Below are positions 8,124 through 18,234 of a DNA stretch of 64,000 bases, one piece after another. Position numbers and translations under genes: made by a program. Every line of letters begins with the position of its first letter. Position 1 is the first letter of the stretch. A model generated the notes under the pieces. The model was not told where the DNA came from, searched no databases, and saw nothing but the letters and a program-made list of their open reading frames with translations. Origin of the DNA: Mammaliicoccus vitulinus (GTDB lineage: Bacteria > Bacillota > Bacilli > Staphylococcales > Staphylococcaceae); contig NZ_CP118974.1 of NCBI RefSeq assembly GCF_029024305.1, positions 1,302,001 to 1,366,000 on the forward strand, given 5' to 3'.

Positions 8124-8912
8124 ATGCATCGCGGTAAAGGGATGAAGTTTGTTGGTGACTCAAGAATTAAGTCATACGACAAACCAAAGTTAAATAGAGA
8201 TTACTCAGAATTTCCAGGTCGTACAGAGAGTTTCTGGCCTGACTTTCTATTAAAAGAATGGATGACTGGTGCGGTTTTCTTAATTGCATACTTATGTTTA
8301 ACAGTCGCGCATCCATCGCCACTTGAACGTGTGGCAGATCCATCTGATACTGGTTATACACCATTACCAGACTGGTATTTCTTATTCTTATATCAAATAC
8401 TTAAATATACATTCGCATCTGGTCCTTATAATACATTTGGGGCAATCGTCTTACCAGGTATAGCATTTGGTGCTTTATTATTAGCGCCTTGGTTAGATAG
8501 AGGACCTGAACGTAAATGGACGAAGAGACCATTTGCTTCTGGATTTATGTTAATTGCAGTTGCTATCTTATTCTATACAACATGGGAATCAAGTTATTAC
8601 CATGATTGGAAACAACAAGCTAAGCAAGGTGAAATCGTATTCTCTAACTTAGATAAATCTGACCCAGTATATACTGACATTATCAAGTCAAACTGTACAA
8701 GTTGTCATGGTGGTGAGTTGACTGGGGGACAAGGTCCAAACTTGGTTGAATCGAAATTACCTAAAGAGGGTGTCCATGGATTTGTAGAAAAAGGTGCAGG
8801 TAAAATGCCGAGCTTTAAAGATACACTTTCAAAAGATGAAATCGATAAAGTATCTAAATACGTTGCAGATTTACATGAAACAGATGCAAACGGTAAAGAA
8901 TTGAAAAAATAA
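8124..8912 (+). CDS. qcrC: Menaquinol:cytochrome c reductase, cytochrome b/c fusion subunit
   Basis: A 262-residue fusion typical of Bacillales. The first part supplies the subunit IV helices of cytochrome b, with PLPDWYFLFLYQILKY before them, and the C-terminal third is a cytochrome c domain with the haem site CTSCHGG and a likely Met ligand in GAGKMPSF. The in-frame ATG at 8124 lies 10 bases after AAGGAGG; another ATG at 8117 is out of frame. A terminator follows. Confidence 0.96.
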   Translation: MHRGKGMKFVGDSRIKSYDKPKLNRDYSEFPGRTESFWPDFLLKEWMTGAVFLIAYLCLTVAHPSPLERVADPSDTGYTPLPDWYFLFLYQILKYTFASGPYNTFGAIVLPGIAFGALLLAPWLDRGPERKWTKRPFASGFMLIAVAILFYTTWESSYYHDWKQQAKQGEIVFSNLDKSDPVYTDIIKSNCTSCHGGELTGGQGPNLVESKLPKEGVHGFVEKGAGKMPSFKDTLSKDEIDKVSKYVADLHETDANGKELKK

Positions 8913-8920
8913 TTATTAAA

Positions 8921-8946
8921 GCCACCATTTTATGGTGGCTTTTTTC
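8921..8946 (+). terminator. Terminator of qcrABC
   Basis: Hairpin GCCACCATTTTATGGTGGC followed by six T, 8 bases after the qcrC stop and just before ypjA. Some readthrough into ypjA is possible. Confidence 0.88.
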
Positions 8947-8960
8947 AAAGGAGTAATCTA

Positions 8961-9554
8961 ATGGCATTTTGGAGATATGTAATGGGACAAAAGTCAGTGC
9001 TCATAACATTGTTTATAGCAAATCTGCTCGGCACAATTTATGGATATATATGGTATGGCGGACAATTATTAGAAAGTAAATGGTATTTTTGGCCTTTCAT
9101 CCCTGATAGTCCTACAGCAACTTTATTTCTAGTAATTGCTATTGCAGCTATTTATTTCAATAAGCATTTAGGATTGTTTGAATGTTTAGCGTTTGTGACA
9201 TTAATTAAATATGGTGTATGGGCTGTCGTGATGAATTTATTTGTTATGATTCATTATGATCAACTTGTTCCTATGGCAATTATGCTCATGACTTCTCACG
9301 GGATCATGGCGATTCAAGCATTTATGTTCTATCCATTATTTCACATCAAAACTTGGCATATCATCGTCACAATGATATGGGTATTTCATAATGACGTCAT
9401 AGATTATGTGTATCACCAATATCCTGTATATAGTATGTTAAGCCAGTACGAGTCACATATCGGATATTTTGCTTTTTGGTTAAGTATTGGCGCTTTTCTA
9501 TTATTATTATATTTACAAAAAAACATAAAATTACGTTCGAAATATTTGACGTAA
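8961..9554 (+). CDS. ypjA: YpjA family integral membrane protein (DUF1405)
   Basis: A 197-residue membrane protein with about six hydrophobic helices and a conserved N-terminal YGYIWYGGQL after the first helix. ypjA lies directly after qcrC in B. subtilis too. Function is unknown; steady linkage to qcrABC suggests, but does not show, a role near the respiratory chain. Start ATG lies 8 bases after AAAGGAG. Confidence 0.82.
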   Translation: MAFWRYVMGQKSVLITLFIANLLGTIYGYIWYGGQLLESKWYFWPFIPDSPTATLFLVIAIAAIYFNKHLGLFECLAFVTLIKYGVWAVVMNLFVMIHYDQLVPMAIMLMTSHGIMAIQAFMFYPLFHIKTWHIIVTMIWVFHNDVIDYVYHQYPVYSMLSQYESHIGYFAFWLSIGAFLLLLYLQKNIKLRSKYLT

Positions 9555-9607
9555 CGGCCGTCACTCCGTAATATAATAAATAACAGGGATATAAAGGAGG
9601 AAGTTAT

Positions 9608-10294
9608 TTGTTTTCATATATCATATATTTTATCATCATTATGCTTGTCCCTATGTACTTTCAATTTAGAGTAAAATCAACTTACAATAAATATTCAAGA
9701 GTACGCTCAACAAGTGGGAAGACGGGTAAACAAGTAGCTGAAGAAATTTTAGCTGCTAACGGTATTCATGATGTGGAAGTATTACAAGGTGAAGGATTCT
9801 TATCAGATCATTTTGATCCATCTAAAAAGCGTGTTGTATTATCACCTGCTAACTATCAACAACCAAGTGTAGCAGGAGCAGCAATTGCAGCTCACGAAGT
9901 TGGACATGCAATTCAACATGCTCAAGGATACGGGTTCCTAAAATTTAGAACAGCGCTTTTACCGCTAGCTAGTTTAGGAAGTTCATTATCATACATTATT
10001 ATTTTAGCTGGTATCGTATTAACAGCAATGAGTAGTACATTCGGTACAACATTATTATGGGTTGGTATTGTGTTTATGTCATTCGCTGTTTTATTCTCAT
10101 TAATTACATTACCAGTTGAATTTGATGCAAGTAAACGGGCAATGCGCCAAATTGAGAAATTAAATATGGTTAACGAACAAGAATATAGACATGCTAAAAA
10201 AGTTCTATCAGCAGCTGCGATGACATATGTTGCCGCAACAGCAGTAGCAGTAGCAGAACTTGCAAGATTTATTCTAATGGCTCGTAATAGTTAA
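9608..10294 (+). CDS. yugP: Membrane zinc metallopeptidase, YugP family
   Basis: A 228-residue membrane protein with a first helix at residues 1-17, the zinc motif HEVGHAIQHAQGY (HExxH) near residue 98, and two or three further hydrophobic helices at 115-165 and 200-225. This is the COG2738 (YugP) arrangement. The start codon is TTG at 9608, chosen because AAAGGAGGAAG lies 6 bases upstream. No substrate is known. B. subtilis has an unrelated gene at this spot, so the locus differs locally. Confidence 0.88.
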   Translation: MFSYIIYFIIIMLVPMYFQFRVKSTYNKYSRVRSTSGKTGKQVAEEILAANGIHDVEVLQGEGFLSDHFDPSKKRVVLSPANYQQPSVAGAAIAAHEVGHAIQHAQGYGFLKFRTALLPLASLGSSLSYIIILAGIVLTAMSSTFGTTLLWVGIVFMSFAVLFSLITLPVEFDASKRAMRQIEKLNMVNEQEYRHAKKVLSAAAMTYVAATAVAVAELARFILMARNS

Positions 10295-10306
10295 TGACTA
10301 TTAAAG

Positions 10307-10347
10307 ACTATCGATTTAAGTTTATAACTTATATCGGTAGTTTTTTT
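10307..10347 (+). terminator. Terminator after the yugP-like gene
   Basis: Imperfect hairpin ACTATCGATTTAAGTT / AACTTATATCGGTAGT followed by seven T. Confidence 0.75.
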
Positions 10348-10497
10348 ATTTTATAATGAATCATAAATTGTAGATTTAAATGTTCCATAACGTTCTATCA
10401 GTTTATAACATTGTCATTATATGCATGAATCATATATAATTTTATTATGTGAGTTCCTTTGTATATTAATATAAACGTAATGTGAGGAGGAATATTA

Positions 10498-10812
10498 ATG
10501 GATATGAAAGAAATGCAAAAAGAAGTAGATACTTATATTTCTCAATTTAAAGCTGGCTATTTTTCACCATTAGCTAATTTAGCTAGATTAACGGAAGAAG
10601 TAGGAGAACTGGCAAGAGAAATTAATCATAGTCATGGTGAGAAAAAAAAGAAATCTACTGAAGAAGAAAATACGATTGAAGCTGAACTAGGCGATAATCT
10701 ATTTGTATTAATTTGTTTAGCAAACTCATTAAATATAGATTTGAATAAAAGTTTTGAAGATACTATGCATAAATTTAATGTAAGAGATAAAGATAGATTT
10801 GAACGTAAATAA
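10498..10812 (+). CDS. ypjD: MazG-like nucleotide pyrophosphohydrolase (YpjD family)
   Basis: A 104-residue single-domain MazG-type protein. The metal-binding motif is seen as RLTEEVGELAREINH (EExxE) around 27-40, with EAELGDNLFVLICLAN (ExxD) around 61-75. Such enzymes hydrolyse nucleoside triphosphates to monophosphates, often cleansing the pool; the substrate here is not known. It precedes bshA by 19 bases and is likely co-transcribed. B. subtilis has dapB, mgsA and bshB1 between these two genes; they are absent here. Confidence 0.88.
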   Translation: MDMKEMQKEVDTYISQFKAGYFSPLANLARLTEEVGELAREINHSHGEKKKKSTEEENTIEAELGDNLFVLICLANSLNIDLNKSFEDTMHKFNVRDKDRFERK

Positions 10813-10831
10813 GTCATTATGGAGGAATAGT

Positions 10832-11953
10832 ATGAAAATCGGTATAACGTGTTATCCATCAATGGGCGGTTCAGGCATAGTAGCGACTGAACTAGGATTA
10901 GAAATGGCAAAGAGAGGTCACGAAGTTCATTTTATAACGTCTAATATGCCTTTTAGAATGAGAGAGCCTGTGCCAAACGTTACTTTTCACCAAGTTGACG
11001 TTAATCAATACTCTGTTTTCCAATATCCGCCATATGATATAACATTAAGTGCAAAAATTGCAGATGTCATCAATGATTATGATTTAGATATTTTACATAT
11101 GCACTACGCAGTCCCACATGCAATTTGTGGTATTTTAGCAAGACAAATATCTGGGAAAGATGTCAAAATCATGACGACATTACACGGTACGGATATAACA
11201 GTATTAGGTTATGATACATCATTACAAAGTGCCATTCGCTTTGGAATTGAAAAAAGTGATGTTGTCACGAGTGTTAGTGATAGTTTAAAAGAAGAAACAT
11301 ATGAAGTAATAGAACCAGATAAAGACATTCAAACAATATATAACTTTGTACAAGAAGATAACTTCCCGCAAGTTTATAATACAGATTTAAGGACGAGATA
11401 CGGAATAGAAGAAGATGAAAAAGTCATCACATTTGTATCTAATTTTAGAAAAGTAAAACGTGTCCATGATGTTGTAGAAACTTTCTATAAGATTAACAAA
11501 AATGTTAAATCTAAATTACTGTTAATCGGGGATGGACCGGAATTACAAGTTGCTAGAGAACAAATTAAACATCTCAATATTGAAAATCATGTACTTTTCT
11601 TAGGCAAACAAGATGAAGTTAATATTTTTTACCAAATGTCTGATTTAACATTGCTCTTAAGTGAAAAAGAAAGCTTTGGATTAGTGCTATTAGAAGCGAT
11701 GCTAACGGGCGTTGTTCCGATTGGTACGAATGCAGGCGGTATAAAAGAAGTCATTAAAAACGGTGAGACAGGTTATACCGTTGATGTAGGTGACACGGAT
11801 AAAGCGAGTGAATATGCAATTGAGTTATTAACAAATGAATCGTTATATAAAAACATGCAAAGTAAAATGATAGCAGATGTCCGCAAACGTTTCTCTTCGA
11901 AAGTAATTGCTGATCAGTATGAATCTTGTTACAACGATATGTTAGGAGTTTAA
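10832..11953 (+). CDS. bshA: Bacillithiol synthase step 1, N-acetyl-alpha-D-glucosaminyl L-malate synthase
   Basis: GT4 glycosyltransferase that joins GlcNAc from UDP-GlcNAc to L-malate, the first step to bacillithiol. The 373 residues start MKIGITCYPSMGGSGIVATELG, the family signature, and the C-terminal half has the nucleotide-sugar site SEKESFGLVLLEAM. I chose ATG 10832, which has TGGAGGAATAGT before it; an in-frame upstream ATG lies inside ypjD without a ribosome site. cca follows after one base. Confidence 0.95.
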   Translation: MKIGITCYPSMGGSGIVATELGLEMAKRGHEVHFITSNMPFRMREPVPNVTFHQVDVNQYSVFQYPPYDITLSAKIADVINDYDLDILHMHYAVPHAICGILARQISGKDVKIMTTLHGTDITVLGYDTSLQSAIRFGIEKSDVVTSVSDSLKEETYEVIEPDKDIQTIYNFVQEDNFPQVYNTDLRTRYGIEEDEKVITFVSNFRKVKRVHDVVETFYKINKNVKSKLLLIGDGPELQVAREQIKHLNIENHVLFLGKQDEVNIFYQMSDLTLLLSEKESFGLVLLEAMLTGVVPIGTNAGGIKEVIKNGETGYTVDVGDTDKASEYAIELLTNESLYKNMQSKMIADVRKRFSSKVIADQYESCYNDMLGV

Positions 11954-11954
11954 A

Positions 11955-13166
11955 ATGAGTCCTTATCAAGTTTTTGAAGATGCTCGATGGATATTAGAAG
12001 TGCTAGAAAATAACGGTCATCAAGCTTATTTTGTTGGTGGTTCTGTAAGAGATTATTTAATGGATAAACATATTTCTGATGTAGATATAACAACGAGTGC
12101 TTTGCCAGAAGAAGTTGAAGCATTATTTGAAAAGACATTACCGATTGGAAAAGAACACGGTACGATCATTGTGTTAGGACAAGAACAACAATTCGAAGTA
12201 ACGACATTTAGAAAAGATGGAGATTACGTTGACCATAGAAGACCAACATCTGTACAATTTGTAACAGACTTATATGAAGACGTCGCAAGAAGAGACTTTA
12301 CTATGAACGCGATAGCTATGGATAAATCTTATCAATTACATGATTATTTTGATGGTTTAAGCGCGATTAAGAATAAAATCATAACAGCTGTAGGCACACC
12401 GATTGATAGAATGGAAGAAGATGCTTTGCGTATTATGAGAGGTGTTAGATTCCAAGCGCAAACTGGCTTTAATCTCGATAGAGAAACAGAAGAAGCTATG
12501 CGTCAAACAGCGCATTTATTGGACAAAATTGCTATTGAAAGAATTGTCGTTGAATTAAAGAAAATGATCACTGGCCAATTTATAAATCGTACCATTTCGA
12601 CAATTAATCATTTGGACATGTTTAAACATATGCCATTTTTCAAACATATTCATCACGACACCATTTTCATACCGCAGCAATCCAATTTTGAATTATGGAT
12701 TGGATCATTGTGTTATTTATACGATTTAGAGTTTTCACGTTTAACGCATTTAAAAATAAGCAATCAAGAGAAGCGTGAAATCATTTCATATTATAATCTT
12801 TTAAATGCGTTTAAACATGAAGACAAATCAAGAGTAAACATGATTAGCTTAGTTTATTCATATGGGGACAAGAAAGTGAAGGACGTGCTTCAATTTATAC
12901 AAGAAAATGAAGCACGTCTCAATATACAATTTCACCCTACAATTATGAATGCTATTTTAGTAGATGAAATTTATGATAAACTACCTATATACGATAAAGT
13001 AGACTTAAATATCAATGGACAAGTACTAATGAGTACTTTTAATAAAAAGGGTGGACCTTGGATTAAAGATACATTAAACAAAGTCGAACAAGCAGTAATC
13101 TTAAATAAAGTAAAAAACACACAAAATGATTTAATAGAATGGGTGCGAGAGAATGTCGAAATATAA
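11955..13166 (+). CDS. cca: CCA-adding tRNA nucleotidyltransferase
   Basis: Adds or repairs the 3' CCA of tRNA without a template. The 403-residue class II enzyme shows GGSVRDYLMD, the metal-binding pair SDVDI, the RRDFTMNAIAMD motif and EDALRIMRGVRF, all in order within the first 170 residues. The later part is the helical tRNA-binding body. Its 3' end overlaps birA by 14 bases, as in related genomes. Confidence 0.96.
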   Translation: MSPYQVFEDARWILEVLENNGHQAYFVGGSVRDYLMDKHISDVDITTSALPEEVEALFEKTLPIGKEHGTIIVLGQEQQFEVTTFRKDGDYVDHRRPTSVQFVTDLYEDVARRDFTMNAIAMDKSYQLHDYFDGLSAIKNKIITAVGTPIDRMEEDALRIMRGVRFQAQTGFNLDRETEEAMRQTAHLLDKIAIERIVVELKKMITGQFINRTISTINHLDMFKHMPFFKHIHHDTIFIPQQSNFELWIGSLCYLYDLEFSRLTHLKISNQEKREIISYYNLLNAFKHEDKSRVNMISLVYSYGDKKVKDVLQFIQENEARLNIQFHPTIMNAILVDEIYDKLPIYDKVDLNINGQVLMSTFNKKGGPWIKDTLNKVEQAVILNKVKNTQNDLIEWVRENVEI

Positions 13167-14121
13167 ACATGAAATTGTCAATTATTTATATCGAAATGAT
13201 GAATACTTATCTGGTCAACACATTGCAGAGACATTAAATTGCTCACGCGTTACTGTTAAAAAAGTAATAGATCAACTTAGAAAAGAAGGATTTGAAATTG
13301 AATCCATATCTAATAAAGGTTATAAAATTGCAAAGATCCCTACAACTTGGCAAGAAGACATCGTTAATATAGAACTTAAAGATAATTTATTGTTAAATCG
13401 TGCAATTGTTCAAACACAAGTTGATTCTACACAAATACTCGCTAAAGCTCATGTCAATGACACGGACAATCATTTTATTGTGCTAAGTGATGAGCAGACT
13501 AAAGGTCGAGGTAGATTTAATCGAGAATGGTCATCTTTAAAAAGCAAAGGGCTTTGGATGTCGGTCGTATTAAGACCAGATATACCGATTCAAAAAATGT
13601 CGACATTCAATTTGTTTATTAGTCTTGCTATTCAAGAAGTGATTGAACAACATTATCATATACAATGTAAAATTAAATGGCCTAATGACATATATATAGG
13701 CAATAAAAAAGTATGTGGCTTCTTAACTGAGATGATAGCTGATACGGATGGTGTAAATGCTATTATTTGTGGAATAGGTATTAATTTAAATCAAACACAA
13801 GAAGAATTTGATAAAGTTAATCAATCACGCGCTACGAGTTTAAATATAGAGAATGGTAAACCTATAGAACCTTATCAATTTCTGAGCGTCCTTATAAAAG
13901 CAATCGAACAAAGATATGATCAATTTTTAAATTTACCATTTAGTGAAATTAAAGAATTATATAAAAGTAAAAGTATGATTTGGAATAAAACACTAACTTA
14001 TACTGAAGGTAATAAACAAATTGTTGGTCGTGCAATTGACATTCAAGACAATGGGTTCTTAACTGTGATATCTGAAGATGGCGATTTACATCAATTTATG
14101 AGTGCAGATATCGAAATATAG
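13153..14121 (+). CDS. birA: Biotin--protein ligase / biotin repressor
   Basis: Bifunctional 322-residue enzyme: residues 1-60 form a winged helix (GQHIAETLNCSRVTVKKVIDQL) that can repress biotin genes, and the remainder activates biotin and transfers it to carrier proteins. The ATP/biotin loop GRGRFNREWSS and the catalytic KWPND motif are present. A C-terminal SH3-like cap follows. The full N-terminal domain marks it as the regulatory type. No biotin operon or operator is seen in this window. Confidence 0.95.
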   Translation: MSKYKHEIVNYLYRNDEYLSGQHIAETLNCSRVTVKKVIDQLRKEGFEIESISNKGYKIAKIPTTWQEDIVNIELKDNLLLNRAIVQTQVDSTQILAKAHVNDTDNHFIVLSDEQTKGRGRFNREWSSLKSKGLWMSVVLRPDIPIQKMSTFNLFISLAIQEVIEQHYHIQCKIKWPNDIYIGNKKVCGFLTEMIADTDGVNAIICGIGINLNQTQEEFDKVNQSRATSLNIENGKPIEPYQFLSVLIKAIEQRYDQFLNLPFSEIKELYKSKSMIWNKTLTYTEGNKQIVGRAIDIQDNGFLTVISEDGDLHQFMSADIEI

Positions 14122-14131
14122 GAGAGATAAT

Positions 14132-16825
14132 ATGGCGCAAAGATACGCTGTTGTAGATTTAGAAACTACTGGAAACCAAATCCAATATGACGAAATCATA
14201 CAAATTGGTATTACATTTATAGAAAATCATCAAATTATAGATACATATCATTCATATGTTAAAACTGATTTGGAAATTCCGTCTTTCATCCAGGCATTAA
14301 CAAATATAAATGAATTAGATTTACAAGAAGCGCCTTATTTTGAAGAAATTAGTAAATCTTTATTTAATAAGTTGAAAAACTGTGTGTTTGTCGCGCATAA
14401 TGTTTTATTTGACTTGAATTTTTTAAAGTCTCATTTCGAAAAATATCAATTGGAATTTGAACCGAAATTAATAATTGATACGATGGAGCTTTTTAAAATT
14501 GCATTTCCAAATGAAGAAAGTTATCAACTAAGTGAATTGAGTCAATCATTAGAAGTGGATTTAAATCAAGCACATAGTGCAGATGAAGATGCTAAAGCAA
14601 CAGCTTTATTATTTATAAAAGCCATTCAAAAAATTAAAAATTTACCGATTGATACGATAAAACAACTTTACTATTTATCTAAATCTTTAAAATATGATTT
14701 GAAAGATATTCTGTTTGAAATCGTTAGAACGAACCATGGGCAAGAAACAGTTTCTAGCAATATAAAGAAATATCAAAACATCCATTACTTAAAGCAAACA
14801 CCTATTCGTAAATCTCACAATAGAGAGACGATTACAATTGATGAAGCATATGAAAGAATTCTCACAACATTTAATTTTGATTATCGTAAAGAACAATATC
14901 AGTTAGTACAACAGTTATTCGATTCATTATTGCATAATGAAAATGCGCTTATTGAAGCACCATTAGGAAGCGGTAAATCAATGAGCTTTGTACTCGCTTC
15001 ATTGCTTTATTATTTAGAAACAGGTGAACATATTCTCGTATCTACGCATACGAAGCTACTTCAAAATCAACTGTTAGAACAAGAATTTAATAAAGTATTG
15101 ACTGCATTAAACCTTGATTTAAAAGCTATGATTATAAAAAGTAAAGATCACTATATTTCTCTAGGTTTAATTTTGAATATTCTTCAAGATGATACGGATA
15201 ATTACGAAGCAACGATCTTAAAAATGCAATTGTTAGTGTGGATTTTAGAGACTGAAACTGGAGATATAGAAGAACTGCATTTAAAGGGCGGACAAAAAGT
15301 ATTCTTTGAACAAAAAAGAACAACTTATGTTCCTTTTAAAAATGATATACATTACTATCAATTTATTAAAGAAAGTGCCCAAAGTGTAGAGATTGGTATT
15401 ACAAATCATGCACATTTATTGCAACATAGTACAGAAGATACGGTATATCAGTTGTTTAAACATATTATTGTTGATGAAGCACACCGCATACAAGACTATG
15501 CACTTAATCAAGTGACGGATGATTTAAATTATCAACATATTAAATATCACCTCGGATTATTAGGCAAAAATGAACAAGAAAAATTGTTTAAACGATTAGA
15601 TAAACTTGAAAACAGAAGAGTGATTGAACAATACCCAATTAACCCGATAGATATATATCAACTTAAAAGAGATATCGAATTGCTACATGAGCAAAATGAA
15701 AATTTATTTGATGAATTGATGGCGCAAATCAATAACAGACAAGATTCTCAAGTTGGAGATGATCAACAAATTCATTATTTTTATGATATCGATATAACAA
15801 ATATTTCGGAAATATTTAAACGACAAATTAGTACTATCAATCAAATCTTATCTAGATTCAAATCTTATACACACGCACATGTTAAAGCATTCAAAAAAGA
15901 ATTGATTTATATTTACCACCAATACACTAAAATATATAACGTTATTAAATCTGGCCAGATACCTTTTGTTTCTATTAAAAAGATTACTCAGAAATCGACG
16001 CTTTCACTTTTTGTGAAAAAAGAAGAGGTTAAAGATTTACTTAATGAAGTATTTATCGAGCAATTTAATAGTAATATATTCATTTCTGGAACGTTAACTG
16101 TAAATGAATCATTTACTTCATTTAAATCTATGTTCCCTGAAAATATTGATTTTCACACATACTACTTAAATGACATTTATGATTTGAAAAACCAAGCGAC
16201 TTGTTTTGTTCCTAACCATATGCCGACTTACCAGTTCCATAATCAAGATGAATATATTGAAACAATCGTTCATTATTTATCTACATTCGTCAGTGAAACA
16301 AATCAAAAATGTTTAGTGCTGTTTACGAATTATTCAATGCTTTATCAAGCTTATCGTTATATGGAAGAACTTGAAGTATTCGAAGACTATGTATTATTAA
16401 TGCAGCAACAACATTCACATGTATATAAACTTGTTCAACAGTTTAACCAATTTGATAAAACGATACTGCTCGGAACGTTATCTTTCTTTGAAGGTTTTGA
16501 TTATCAATCTTCAGGCATTAAATGTGTCATGATGACGAAGTTACCATTTATACATCAAGATGATCCGAGATACCATTTAATGAAAGATGAATTTGATAAT
16601 CCATTTAAAGATTTCGTCTTGCCTGACGCTGTAACAAAATTCAGACAAGGTATTGGTAGATTGATTAGAAATAAAAACGATCAAGGTTTATTAGTGTGCT
16701 TTGACCGAAGAATTTTAGATAGTAATTATAGTAAATTTTTCATTAATGCTTTAGGTGAAATACCCGTAATTGAAGGCGATATAGATAATTTCCAAGATAA
16801 ATTAAGAAAATATCCAAACAGATAG
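14132..16825 (+). CDS. dinG: DinG-type protein: 3'-5' exonuclease fused to a superfamily 2 helicase
   Basis: An 897-residue DNA repair protein of the Gram-positive DinG type. Residues 1-170 are a DnaQ-like exonuclease with DLETTG, HNVLFDLNFL and HSADEDA. The helicase part has Walker A APLGSGKS near 282, a DEAH box near 450 and motif VI QGIGRLIR near 860. Iron-sulfur cysteines of proteobacterial DinG are not evident, which fits this subgroup. Start ATG 14132 follows ATAGGAGAGATAAT; the in-frame ATG 30 bases earlier lies within birA. Confidence 0.94.
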   Translation: MAQRYAVVDLETTGNQIQYDEIIQIGITFIENHQIIDTYHSYVKTDLEIPSFIQALTNINELDLQEAPYFEEISKSLFNKLKNCVFVAHNVLFDLNFLKSHFEKYQLEFEPKLIIDTMELFKIAFPNEESYQLSELSQSLEVDLNQAHSADEDAKATALLFIKAIQKIKNLPIDTIKQLYYLSKSLKYDLKDILFEIVRTNHGQETVSSNIKKYQNIHYLKQTPIRKSHNRETITIDEAYERILTTFNFDYRKEQYQLVQQLFDSLLHNENALIEAPLGSGKSMSFVLASLLYYLETGEHILVSTHTKLLQNQLLEQEFNKVLTALNLDLKAMIIKSKDHYISLGLILNILQDDTDNYEATILKMQLLVWILETETGDIEELHLKGGQKVFFEQKRTTYVPFKNDIHYYQFIKESAQSVEIGITNHAHLLQHSTEDTVYQLFKHIIVDEAHRIQDYALNQVTDDLNYQHIKYHLGLLGKNEQEKLFKRLDKLENRRVIEQYPINPIDIYQLKRDIELLHEQNENLFDELMAQINNRQDSQVGDDQQIHYFYDIDITNISEIFKRQISTINQILSRFKSYTHAHVKAFKKELIYIYHQYTKIYNVIKSGQIPFVSIKKITQKSTLSLFVKKEEVKDLLNEVFIEQFNSNIFISGTLTVNESFTSFKSMFPENIDFHTYYLNDIYDLKNQATCFVPNHMPTYQFHNQDEYIETIVHYLSTFVSETNQKCLVLFTNYSMLYQAYRYMEELEVFEDYVLLMQQQHSHVYKLVQQFNQFDKTILLGTLSFFEGFDYQSSGIKCVMMTKLPFIHQDDPRYHLMKDEFDNPFKDFVLPDAVTKFRQGIGRLIRNKNDQGLLVCFDRRILDSNYSKFFINALGEIPVIEGDIDNFQDKLRKYPNR

Positions 16826-16887
16826 CAGTTGTATGCATAATTTGATAAAATAACTATAGGTAATTTATTTGAATAGGAGAAATAATA

Positions 16888-18180
16888 ATGAATATTACGA
16901 TTAAACAAGCGAAAGATTACGTCAATCAAGAAGTGACAATCGGTGCTTGGATTGCAAATAAGCGATCTAGTGGGAAAATAGCATTTTTACAGTTAAGAGA
17001 CGGTACAGGGTTTATGCAAGGTGTAGTAGTAAAAGCTGAAGTATCAGAAGATATGTTCAAACTTGCTAAATCATTAACTCAAGAAACGTCAGTATATGTA
17101 ACGGGGACAATTACAGAAGATGATCGTTCTAAATTCGGATATGAAATGCAAGTAAGTGGCGTAGAAGTTATATCAGAATCACATGATTATCCAATAACGC
17201 CTAAAAATCACGGAACTGAATTTTTAATGGATCATAGACATTTATGGTTACGTTCTAAACGTCAACATGCTGTTATGAAAATTAGAAATGAAATTATACG
17301 TGCGACTTATGAATTCTTTAATAACAATGGATTTACTAAAATAGATCCACCAATTTTAACAGGTAGTGCTCCAGAGGGTACGAGTGAGCTCTTCCATACA
17401 AAATATTTCGAAGAAGATGCTTTCTTATCTCAAAGTGGACAATTATATATGGAAGCAGCTGCAATGGCTCATGGTAGAGTGTTTAGCTTCGGACCAACAT
17501 TTAGAGCTGAAAAATCTAAAACAAGACGTCATTTAATTGAATTTTGGATGATTGAACCAGAGATGGCATTTATGAAACATGATCAAAGTTTAGAAGTGCA
17601 AGAAAACTATGTTCAACATATTGTGACGTCAGTATTAGAAAATTGTACTTTAGAATTAGATTTACTTGAAAGAGATACGGCTAAATTAGAAAAAGTTTCT
17701 ACACCATTCCCAAGAATCACTTATGATGATGCTGTAGAATTCTTGATTAAAGAAGGATTCGACGATATCGAATGGGGCGACGACTTTGGTGCGCCACACG
17801 AAACAGCTATTGCAAATCATTATGATAAACCAGTGTTTATTATTAATTATCCAACAAAAATCAAACCATTTTACATGGAACCGAACCCAGAGAATCCAGA
17901 CACAGTATTATGTGCTGACTTAATTGCACCTGAAGGTTACGGAGAAATAATTGGTGGTTCAGAAAGAATCAGTGATTTAGAGTTAATTAATCAAAGAATT
18001 CAAGAACATGGATTAGATCCAGAATCATATAGCTATTACACTGACTTAAGAAAATACGGCAGTGTGCCACATAGTGGATTTGGATTAGGACTTGAAAGAA
18101 CAGTAGCATGGTTAAGTGGCGTAGAACACGTTAGAGAAACTTCACCATTCCCACGTTTACTTAATCGTTTATACCCATAA
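16888..18180 (+). CDS. asnS: Asparaginyl-tRNA synthetase
   Basis: Class IIb aminoacyl-tRNA synthetase of 430 residues. The OB-fold anticodon domain is at 1-110 ([21 protein letters not shown]). Motif 2 is seen in [21 protein letters not shown] and motif 3 in [13 protein letters not shown]. It charges tRNA-Asn with asparagine. There is no room for a T-box leader in the 62-base gap upstream. Confidence 0.97.
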   Translation: MNITIKQAKDYVNQEVTIGAWIANKRSSGKIAFLQLRDGTGFMQGVVVKAEVSEDMFKLAKSLTQETSVYVTGTITEDDRSKFGYEMQVSGVEVISESHDYPITPKNHGTEFLMDHRHLWLRSKRQHAVMKIRNEIIRATYEFFNNNGFTKIDPPILTGSAPEGTSELFHTKYFEEDAFLSQSGQLYMEAAAMAHGRVFSFGPTFRAEKSKTRRHLIEFWMIEPEMAFMKHDQSLEVQENYVQHIVTSVLENCTLELDLLERDTAKLEKVSTPFPRITYDDAVEFLIKEGFDDIEWGDDFGAPHETAIANHYDKPVFIINYPTKIKPFYMEPNPENPDTVLCADLIAPEGYGEIIGGSERISDLELINQRIQEHGLDPESYSYYTDLRKYGSVPHSGFGLGLERTVAWLSGVEHVRETSPFPRLLNRLYP

Positions 18181-18212
18181 TAATACGCCCAATAATTGGG
18201 CGTATTATTTCT
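18181..18212 (+). terminator. Terminator of asnS
   Basis: Hairpin TAATACGCCCAATAATTGGGCGTATTA followed by TTT, directly after the stop codon. Confidence 0.82.
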
Positions 18213-18234
18213 ATTACAAAGTAGGTGAAAAAGA

